From assembly GCA_022848825.1 (NCBI GenBank), contig JAJISH010000235.1, positions 1 to 12,881 on the forward strand: a stretch of 12,881 nt of DNA, read 5' to 3'. This stretch comes from Thermoplasmatota archaeon. Its GTDB lineage: Archaea > Thermoplasmatota > Thermoplasmata > RBG-16-68-12 > JAGMCJ01. The position numbers were made by a program, and so were the translations under genes. This document shows, in pieces, positions 8,301 through 12,881 of the stretch; position 1 is the first letter of the stretch, and every line of letters starts with the position of its first letter. The notes beneath the pieces are model-generated. The model worked only from the letters and a program-made list of their open reading frames with translations. It had not been told where the DNA came from and did no database searches.

Positions 8301-11050
8301 GCATACCCTCCTTCAATCTCGCCTATTATCTCGACCATGTGAAGGGGCAGGAAGACAGGTTCATCTCCCGCTACAACGCAGGCAATGTACACGTGAGGCC
8401 CCCTCTCGATGACTATCATGTTGCCGCCGAAGTCGAGCCTCTTGAGCCCTCCTTCACTTCTCGTTCTGAAGGAATCCTTGACGAATTCCTGAACAATAGT
8501 GAGCATACCGGAGAAGATGTCCTCATCTATATCCTTGCGGTGCTTTCTCGTCTCATGTCCGATGAGCCTCCCATCGTTGTGGACAAGGAAAACATCCTCC
8601 ACGACATAGGTTCCATAGGGCTTGACGGAGAGCTGTTTCATCTCATCATGGCCGAACACCTGATTGTCGAAAGGCCTCTGGTACGAGACGGACATATCGA
8701 CCGGGAGATCTCCGTCTTTCTTGGGTTTGACTCCCACCTCTATCGTCTTCTTCTCATTGGGATCTATCTCCGAGATAGTTTCCAGGCCCCTGACTTCGAA
8801 GTCACCTTCGAGTTGTATGTCGACATTCTCGGACCTGAGGTTACCCTCGTTGATTATCTCCAGAATCAAGCGGTTCCACACGTCCGCTTGGAAGCCCTTC
8901 GTGGGCATGTTGACGAAGACCTTCGGATACTTGTCCCTGATGAAATCCTGGATCTTCTTCCCGGCTGATACCTCCGCTCTCCGAATGAGGTCCTTTGCCT
9001 GCACGATCTCCTGCTTCCCCAAGTACTCGTCTGCCATGCCAAGGAGCGACTGAGCGTGCTCGATGTCGATGCCCAATGCCTTGGCTCCTGCGATCATCGT
9101 GGCTATGCCCTGACTCTTTGCTCCGAACCGCTCGATGATCTTCTCCTTCTCGGCCTCTCCCACTAGGTCCCGAATCCTCCTGGAAAGCTCCATGACGATG
9201 TCGTAATTCTCTTCGAAGAGCGCCTCTCTCGCATTCTTCAGGAGGTCCTTCACCTCTGAGACATCGGCCCCCATTCTCTCAATGTCATCGATGGCGAACG
9301 ATGCGCCCTCAAGTTCGTCCTGAGCCTTTGTGGTGATGAACAACCTCTTGGCCTTCTTGGCGGACAGGTCAACTTTGGGAACAAAGGCTTCGATCTTCTC
9401 GAATTCTCCCCTCTCGAAGTCGAGGGACGCCTTGCGGTAGAAGGCCTCCGCCTCATTTACATCTAGACCAAGCTTCTTCGAGTCTGTGATCATGACTTCC
9501 ATTCTGAGGAGGCTGCCCTTTGCCACGTCAACAACTCTCTCCTTCTTCGCCCTTTCAACGAGGTTCCGCGCGATCTCAGCGTATTGGAGCGCTTCGTCGA
9601 TGTGGCCCTCCTCAAGAGCTCTGAGTCCGTTCCTGACCGTTTCTCTGGCGCTCCCAATGTTGAGGTTCTCCTTTCTGGCCTCATCCGCCTGCTTCTTCGC
9701 CCTTTTCAGAAGGTCCCTCGCAGCGATCGTGAGCGACTCTTTCAGACTGAGCGCCATCTCTTCGATTTCCGAGAGTATCTCCTCGGACTTGGCGATGTCC
9801 CTCCCCTGGAAGGCCTGTTTCACTTCCTCGAAGAGATCCTCGACGTAGGAGATGTCGACTCCGACCTTTCGGATTTCGTCAACGATCTCCCTGATGTCTC
9901 CCAGCCTCTTGGACACACCGAGCATCTGGATGGGGATGTCCTCATCCGTGGCTCCGAGTTTCCTCTTCTCCTTCGCAAGCCACGTTCTAAGCTGAGACAG
10001 GTATCTACGAGCGCGTCTATTGTCGCCCTTCTCCAGAGCCTCGCGGACTTTCTCGGCTATGCCATCGGCCCGCGTTATGTCGACCTCGATTGACTTGATG
10101 TACTCGATCTCCTGGCACATCGATTCGAGAGAACCCTCGATCTCATATCGACGTGTCGTGCGGTCCACCTGCTTCTGAGCCTCCTTTGTCAGGCTCTTTA
10201 CGTCATCGAATTCCCGCTTCTGGAGAGCGGCTTTAGCCTGGTGGAGTGTCTCCTCGACTTCGCTGGTATCCGCCCCTGCTGCTCTGGCTGAATGCGCGGA
10301 TTTTCCCGCTTTCTCGACAAGATCTGAGGCTCTCTTGAACCGCTTGACCTCGTTGACCTCGGTACGGGCTAGCTTGAGGTATTCCTGGACTTCGCCGTAA
10401 ACCGCCCTTGCAAGAGACTCCTCGGCGCTCTTGAGGTATTCTCCGGCCACAGCGACGTCTGCCCCGATTTCATAGGCATAGTCGAGCTTTGGCTTGAAGT
10501 TCTGGATCATCAGGCGGGCTCTTCTCTTTCTCTTCGCCTCTGCGGCCTCCTTCTTCGCCTTTCTGACGAACTCGACGACATCGCCATAGATGCCGTTTTC
10601 GAGAGCGATGTCCGCCTTCTTGACAAGGTCGTGGGATGTCGCGACGTCTGCACCGAGCTCTCGAGCCTTGTCGACGATGAGCTTGGCGTTGAGAATCATG
10701 AGCTCCTTCTTCCTCCTCACATTGGCCTCTCTTGCCTTCCGAAGAAGGATCTTCGCCTTGCCCTCTGCCTCCTCGAATTTCTCTTCTGACAGCTTCCTCC
10801 TCACGTGGTCCAGAGCCACGTGTATGCTGGCAATCTCTGCACCGCTTTTCTTCGCGGCCCTCAACGCTTTTTCCACACTGGAGATGAGTATCAGAACCCG
10901 CTTTCTCGCCGAGGTGGGTCCAGTTTTCCTTCGAGGAGCCTTCCTGATTCCCGTCTCTGCAAGAGAATGACCGCAGTAATTGCAGAACCTGCTATTCGCT
11001 TCCAGCTTCGCCTCGCAGCGGGGACATTCTATCCTCTTCTCGTCTCCCAT
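5360..11050 (-). CDS. Giant zinc-ribbon / helical-repeat protein with duplicated modules and an IleRS-type C-terminal domain
   Basis: Unknown 1896-aa protein. Order: zinc ribbon (C9, C12, C23, C26); basic linker (34-50); ten helical repeats of about 65 aa (45-697); Ig/CARDB-like strand domain plus longin- or roadblock-like domain (698-950); five more helical repeats (951-1273); a second copy of that module (1274-1525); a helical spacer; then a domain homologous to the IleRS C-terminal domain (about 1618-1888) with a Ser/Asp/Glu-rich insert (about 1778-1803). No signal peptide, membrane segment or Walker A motif is visible, so it is probably a cytosolic scaffold. The ATG at 11050 is chosen because the zinc ribbon starts right after it and a TATA box lies about 46 bases upstream. 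The frame stays open to 11278, but that part has non-protein-like composition. A function in tRNA or IleRS binding is inference from the shared domain and the position beside tRNA-His and ileS. Confidence 0.93.
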   Translation of the reverse strand: MGDEKRIECPRCEAKLEANSRFCNYCGHSLAETGIRKAPRRKTGPTSARKRVLILISSVEKALRAAKKSGAEIASIHVALDHVRRKLSEEKFEEAEGKAKILLRKAREANVRRKKELMILNAKLIVDKARELGADVATSHDLVKKADIALENGIYGDVVEFVRKAKKEAAEAKRKRRARLMIQNFKPKLDYAYEIGADVAVAGEYLKSAEESLARAVYGEVQEYLKLARTEVNEVKRFKRASDLVEKAGKSAHSARAAGADTSEVEETLHQAKAALQKREFDDVKSLTKEAQKQVDRTTRRYEIEGSLESMCQEIEYIKSIEVDITRADGIAEKVREALEKGDNRRARRYLSQLRTWLAKEKRKLGATDEDIPIQMLGVSKRLGDIREIVDEIRKVGVDISYVEDLFEEVKQAFQGRDIAKSEEILSEIEEMALSLKESLTIAARDLLKRAKKQADEARKENLNIGSARETVRNGLRALEEGHIDEALQYAEIARNLVERAKKERVVDVAKGSLLRMEVMITDSKKLGLDVNEAEAFYRKASLDFERGEFEKIEAFVPKVDLSAKKAKRLFITTKAQDELEGASFAIDDIERMGADVSEVKDLLKNAREALFEENYDIVMELSRRIRDLVGEAEKEKIIERFGAKSQGIATMIAGAKALGIDIEHAQSLLGMADEYLGKQEIVQAKDLIRRAEVSAGKKIQDFIRDKYPKVFVNMPTKGFQADVWNRLILEIINEGNLRSENVDIQLEGDFEVRGLETISEIDPNEKKTIEVGVKPKKDGDLPVDMSVSYQRPFDNQVFGHDEMKQLSVKPYGTYVVEDVFLVHNDGRLIGHETRKHRKDIDEDIFSGMLTIVQEFVKDSFRTRSEGGLKRLDFGGNMIVIERGPHVYIACVVAGDEPVFLPLHMVEIIGEIEGGYAGVLENWSGLLSELDGIDEIIRKLMYVSDAAGADLVGLEKSGVVQTISAIEEAKEAGADITEAETLIQDAMENMDKQDWKKAWNLVRDAEDSANSARVQYIAMVEDQLAAAKEIVDKAHELGIRMEEAEELFEIATQAINSGEFATIASVTERIKDIMSRGGLEIQRLESEKNMREARLLVDAAKQEGLDIYEAERLLRSAESSYQSSDTEEVSRLLASVGGVVEESRNKRWKGKIERRIGSLASVVSKARELGFDVTEANDLMEESKRVLDSDDIDKMEAYLERLESPVEGIKKKLLLAEAEERLNEIANLVNRAKEAGLGVEEEVQLTSDARSLLEDGNLDELERIVEAAEGSAREKIDEFLKERRPRLHVRLPKRGFQDDAWNQYRVEVENRGNLEAKDVDVRLDGDFEVKGLEPISEIDVNEKKHLDVGIRPKKSGETPIDASISYRRPFDDKIYETFAQENLNIENSGTYLIEDVFLIHNQGNLVVRESRKYREDLNERAFSTMIGAVQSFVKDSFSQQGSTGLSKLDFGDSKVLIERGKSVHLATVVVGDEPRLLPLYIVEVLKEIEEAYGGVLHDWNGSMEGLEGIREVVRKLLFMSELPGADLGALDDSMISEAFGLGRSAERILARDEAEKLITDITKEIEEMGYEDIWKKVAESMPTEGEGEIHPGMSRDKAYSTLSVEILKSEVGELDDEEKLRDYLDLINRITSAVAKARSENGVESDVPVLVAVLPDTQEIRETVEALEKVIKGEANIRGLETVPVDDEWDGLKIEAIPHLDMITGKYRFWAKKIETLLKSQSAWKIKRGLDKGAYFLGIEGQSVEIDPGMVSFEILLPDNVVRQKFNGGSLYVSFPQTGKTSDSRPSPGMTERAESDEADESSIATEIVGRILEMRKDMNLEDEQQVEVKISANEGLLVELDSQKDRIVQETNSKCVEFVTKENIEGEDGYTIEWQVADETFMISLRRSQGIGSPA
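5363..6199 (-). repeat. IleRS C-terminal domain, copy in the giant gene
   Basis: Encodes residues about 1618-1896. The match to the ileS copy starts around AVAKARSENG (1633-1642, against VVLKVRQKQG at 816-825) and runs through the LGIEG, IDPGMV and EMRK anchors to the final strands. The offset between the proteins is 817 residues at the start and 816 at LGIEG, so the two are collinear. The copy lacks the EIRGEGFARE segment of the synthetase, replaced by an acidic/serine insert, so it is diverged, not a recent duplication. Confidence 0.88.
6476..7231 (-). repeat. Module copy 2: Ig/CARDB-like plus longin/roadblock-like
   Basis: Encodes giant-protein residues about 1274-1525. It starts with a KIDEF helix end and a strand-rich section (NRGNLEAKDVDVRLDGDFEV region, then SISYRRPFD), followed by an alpha/beta section (IEDVFLIHNQGNLVV, FVKDSF, KLDFGDSKVLIERG, DWNG). 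It aligns residue by residue with copy 1 at about 45% identity by eye. The fold names are resemblance calls. Confidence 0.85.
7232..8200 (-). repeat. Five helical repeats, second block
   Basis: Encodes residues about 951-1273. Each unit carries an 'A-x-E-x-G-h-D-h-x-E-A' turn between long helices. The turns fall at about residues 973, 1038, 1104, 1170 and 1236, a period of 65-66. The protein repeats are diverged, so the DNA shows no simple tandem repeat. Confidence 0.85.
8201..8959 (-). repeat. Module copy 1: Ig/CARDB-like plus longin/roadblock-like
   Basis: Encodes giant-protein residues about 698-950. Landmarks match copy 2: GFQADVWN, EGDFEVRGLETISEID, SVSYQRPFD, VEDVFLVHNDGRLI, FVKDSF, GNMIVIERG, NWSG. 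A longin/roadblock-like fold would suggest dimerisation or partner binding, but this is inference. Confidence 0.85.
8960..10918 (-). repeat. Ten helical repeats, first block
   Basis: Encodes residues about 45-697. The G-A-D-V-like turn recurs at about residues 70, 133, 196, 259, 323, 397, 463, 528, 594 and 660, a period of 63-66 with one longer step (323 to 397). The units are charged helices with Ala/Leu spacing, unlike the continuous heptads of an SMC-type coiled coil. Confidence 0.85.
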
Positions 11051-11090
11051 CGAATCGCACAGCCCCTTGCTCAGTAAGTTGTTGGAAGGC

Positions 11091-11100
11091 GTGTATAAAG
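11091..11100 (-). promoter_or_regulatory. Candidate TATA box of the giant gene
   Basis: CTTTATACAC on the minus strand, centred about 46 bases before the ATG at 11050. It predicts transcription start near 11070 and a leader of about 20 nt. An AAGGGG at 11063-11068 could be a weak Shine-Dalgarno, though its spacing of about 12 bases is long. Confidence 0.5.
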
Positions 11101-11283
11101 GTGACTGCCTTGTTATCAGATTTGATACTCCCAGGTGTTCCACACGGAATCGCTGTTGACGTGAGGAACAGGGCCGCACGAATACTTCTCTTGAGGCCGT
11201 CGATGATCGGCAGAATCGACCCCGAGCGCAGTTAACCCGATTCCACTGGCTTGCGTGTGACGACTGGCCACAGTGCACAAGTG

Positions 11284-11291
11284 TTATATAG
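11284..11291 (+). promoter_or_regulatory. Candidate TATA box of the ribosomal-protein operon
   Basis: TTATATAG on the plus strand. Transcription would start near 11315, giving a leader of about 125 nt before uL3. No better box was seen closer to the start codon. Confidence 0.5.
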
Positions 11292-11318
11292 GACTGCTAT
11301 CATCTGACTGACGCTCTG

Positions 11319-11410
11319 CCTTGGCCAGACGCCCTGGGTGAACAAGGAACCCAACGATATGTCCCACTGCTTTTGGGGATGTACTTGAGGCGCCACGGTC
11401 AAGGGCTCAA
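11319..11410 (+). promoter_or_regulatory. Structured leader upstream of uL3
   Basis: Two places offer alternative pairings. First: CCTTG (11319-11323)/CAAGG (11343-11347) enclosing CCAG (11325-11328)/CTGG (11334-11337), which competes with TGGGT (11335-11339)/ACCCA (11349-11353). Second: CTTGA (11384-11388)/TCAAG (11399-11403), which competes with TTGAG (11385-11389)/CTCAA (11406-11410). The stems are short. Autogenous control by a ribosomal protein is possible but not shown. Confidence 0.25.
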
Positions 11411-11427
11411 CTCGGAGCATCCGAATC

Positions 11428-11431
11428 GGAG
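11428..11431 (+). promoter_or_regulatory. Shine-Dalgarno site of uL3
   Basis: GGAG eight bases before the ATG at 11440. The reading frame upstream meets a stop at 11386-11388 with no other ATG between, so the start is well fixed. Confidence 0.7.
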
Positions 11432-11439
11432 AAGCCAGA

Positions 11440-12438
11440 ATGCCAAAAAGACACAGGCCCAGACATGGCTCCATGGGGTATTCTCCCCGTAAGCGGGCCG
11501 CGAGTGATATCCCGAGATTCTCATCTTGGCCCGATATCAGCGATGGCCCCAGAATCCAAGGGTTCGCAGGATACAAGGCCGGAATGACTCATGCGCTTGT
11601 CGTGGACTACAGGAAATCGAGCACGACCAGTGGTCAGGAGGTTCAAGTCCCTGTCACGGTCATCGAGGTCCCTCCGATGAAGGTCGCTGCCGTACGATTG
11701 TACAAGGACACGCCGTACGGGCTCAAAACAGTCACCGAAATATGGTCCCAGAAGCTTGACAAGCATCTCAGGAAGAGGCTCCCAGTACCGAAGAAGTACG
11801 ATACCGACAAGGCGTGGAAGGAGGTTGACCCAGTCAAGGTGGATGAGGTCAGAGTGCTTGTGTACACTCAGCCATATCTGGTCACAGGTGTTCCCAAGAA
11901 ATCGCCTGAGATCATGGAGAACAGAATCGGTGGAGGGACGATTGAGGAGAGGCTTGAGTACGCGAGGACCATCATTGGCAAGGATCTCGATATCCAGGAT
12001 TTCACCCGAGAAGGGGATGTCATTGACGTCGCAGCGGTAACGAAGGGCAAGGGCTTCGGTGGTCATCACAAGAGATGGGGAACGAAGCTCCTCTCGCACA
12101 AGGACAGCAAGAAGCGAAGAGGCGTCGGAACTACCGGGACGTTCAGACCGGGGTATACGAGGCCTACTGTTCCGCAAGCTGGACAGGTTGGATATCACCA
12201 GAGGACAGAGTATAACAAAAGGGTCCTCAAGATAGGAGAGAACGGAGAGAGGATCACGCCCGAAGGAGGATTCCTTTCCTACGGTGTTGTGAGGAACGGC
12301 TACATCCTCCTTCACGGTTCAGTCCCCGGTCCGACAAAGAGACTGGTAAGACTGAGGAACGCAATAAGGCCAACCTTTCCACCGATTGACAAGGTTGATC
12401 TTGAATACATATCAACAACATCGAAGCAGGGAGCTTGA
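11440..12438 (+). CDS. rpl3: Large-subunit ribosomal protein uL3 (archaeal L3)
   Basis: Full-length archaeal/eukaryotic-type uL3 of 332 aa, the usual size for archaea and much longer than bacterial L3 (about 210 aa). Visible signatures are the basic N-terminus with PRHGSMGYSPRKRA (7-20), GFAGYKAGMTH (41-51), and the central TKGKGFGGHHKRWG (201-214) followed by a Lys/Arg-rich stretch that reaches towards the peptidyl-transferase centre. The family is an early assembly protein of the 50S subunit and binds 23S rRNA. It opens the large archaeal ribosomal-protein operon (L3-L4-L23-L2 order) and its TGA overlaps the ATG of uL4 by one base (TGATG), implying translational coupling. Its head position next to the divergent giant gene is clear; in many archaea another gene sits here. 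Confidence 0.98.
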   Translation: MPKRHRPRHGSMGYSPRKRAASDIPRFSSWPDISDGPRIQGFAGYKAGMTHALVVDYRKSSTTSGQEVQVPVTVIEVPPMKVAAVRLYKDTPYGLKTVTEIWSQKLDKHLRKRLPVPKKYDTDKAWKEVDPVKVDEVRVLVYTQPYLVTGVPKKSPEIMENRIGGGTIEERLEYARTIIGKDLDIQDFTREGDVIDVAAVTKGKGFGGHHKRWGTKLLSHKDSKKRRGVGTTGTFRPGYTRPTVPQAGQVGYHQRTEYNKRVLKIGENGERITPEGGFLSYGVVRNGYILLHGSVPGPTKRLVRLRNAIRPTFPPIDKVDLEYISTTSKQGA

Positions 12439-12881
12439 TGGCTAAGAAGAAAGACAACGAAGTGAATGTCTACTCGGTCGAGGGCGAAGTAGTCAAAACC
12501 ATCGAACTTCCAGAAGTATTCATGACCAGCATCAGGACGGACCTCATACGGAGAGCCGTGGTCTCGGCCCAGGCCAACAGGCGGCAGTCATACGGTCCGA
12601 GTCCCAGATCGGGCATGAGACATGCGGTCTCCACGTGGGGGAAGGGTCGAGGAGTCTCTCGCGTCCAGAGAATGACTGGACAGCGCACGGGGGCGCAGTC
12701 TCCGGGCACTGTTGGAGGCAGGAAAGCGCATCCGCCAAACCCCGAGCATGACTGGTCAAAGAAGATAACCAGGAAGGAGCGAGCGATGGCAAGGGCATCG
12801 GCTCTAGCCGCGACCAAGGACGCCGGGCTCGTGTCGAAGCGCGGACATGTTTTCGAAGCTGATCTGACGCTTCCAGTGGTT
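12438..12881 (+). CDS. rpl4: Large-subunit ribosomal protein uL4, 3'-truncated by the window
   Basis: The first 148 residues of archaeal uL4 (about 250 aa expected). The start VNVYSVEGEVVKTIELPEVF and the basic loop region around SPRSGMRHAVSTWGKGRG and RTGAQSPGTVGGRKAHPP match the archaeal/eukaryotic L4 family, in which this loop lines the peptide exit tunnel. The ATG lies in TGATG at the end of uL3, with a GGGAG just upstream, as expected for coupled translation. The reading frame runs open to the window edge with no anomaly. Confidence 0.97.
   Translation, partial: MAKKKDNEVNVYSVEGEVVKTIELPEVFMTSIRTDLIRRAVVSAQANRRQSYGPSPRSGMRHAVSTWGKGRGVSRVQRMTGQRTGAQSPGTVGGRKAHPPNPEHDWSKKITRKERAMARASALAATKDAGLVSKRGHVFEADLTLPVV

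Larger units (their letters stand above)
11051..11439. other. Divergent intergenic region between the giant gene and uL3
   Basis: This 389-bp stretch holds the minus-strand promoter of the giant gene at its left end and the plus-strand promoter and leader of the ribosomal operon at its right. The middle (about 11101-11280) contains no gene I can support; one short frame there is listed as rejected. Confidence 0.7.

Noticed and set aside
5360..11050. Giant protein as an SMC/Rad50-type ATPase
   Set aside because: It is long and helical, but no Walker A, Walker B or ABC signature is visible, and the helices are in 65-residue units, not a continuous heptad coil.
11101..11235. Short plus-strand frame of 44 codons starting at GTG in the divergent region
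   Set aside because: There is no ribosome-binding site, no recognised similarity, and it starts directly beside the giant gene's TATA box. Its composition is somewhat protein-like, so a remnant or small gene cannot be fully excluded.
11051..11278. 76-residue N-terminal extension of the giant protein
   Set aside because: The frame is open, but the translation is rich in Ser/Arg/Cys with no recognisable motif, it crosses the TATA-like box, and the zinc ribbon begins immediately after the ATG at 11050.

Overview
The window is archaeal, most likely from a Thermoplasmatota-type euryarchaeon. The signs are archaeal-type uL3 and uL4, an IleRS of the archaeal HLGTAWNK type, a tRNA intron bounded by a bulge-helix-bulge motif, TATA-like promoter boxes, and the end of a DUF126 (aconitase-X / phosphomevalonate dehydratase small subunit-like) domain. 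The lineage is inferred from protein style, not from a search.

Layout, left to right. (1) Positions 2-541, plus strand: the 3' part of a gene joining the C-terminus of a DUF126 swivel domain to a Nudix domain. (2) 604-5103, minus strand, convergent with it: an isoleucyl-tRNA synthetase of 1499 aa. The catalytic, editing, anticodon-binding and C-terminal domains are followed by about 450 extra residues: helix-hairpin-helix motifs, three zinc ribbons, an acidic Glu/Pro linker and a terminal DUF835-like domain. (3) 5215-5320, minus: tRNA-His(GUG), with a 31-nt intron in the T loop (59/60) bounded by a textbook bulge-helix-bulge. (4) 5360-11050, minus: a giant 1896-aa protein of unknown function. 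It has an N-terminal zinc ribbon, 15 helical repeats of about 65 residues in blocks of 10 and 5, a duplicated module (Ig-like strand domain plus longin/roadblock-like domain) after each block, and a C-terminus homologous to the C-terminal domain of the IleRS encoded next to it. (5) 11051-11439: a divergent intergenic region with promoters for both sides. (6) 11440-12881, plus: uL3 and the start of uL4, overlapping by one base, the head of the large ribosomal-protein operon.

How they fit together. Most of the window is translation machinery: IleRS, tRNA-His, uL3 and uL4. The unexpected part is the minus-strand block, where the giant scaffold-like protein and an IleRS with a non-synthetase tail flank a tRNA gene and share a domain otherwise expected only in IleRS. 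The simplest reading is that the IleRS C-terminal domain was duplicated onto a scaffold or regulatory protein that may bind tRNA or partner with the synthetase. This is a hypothesis. No mobile elements, CRISPR arrays or transfer signatures were seen.
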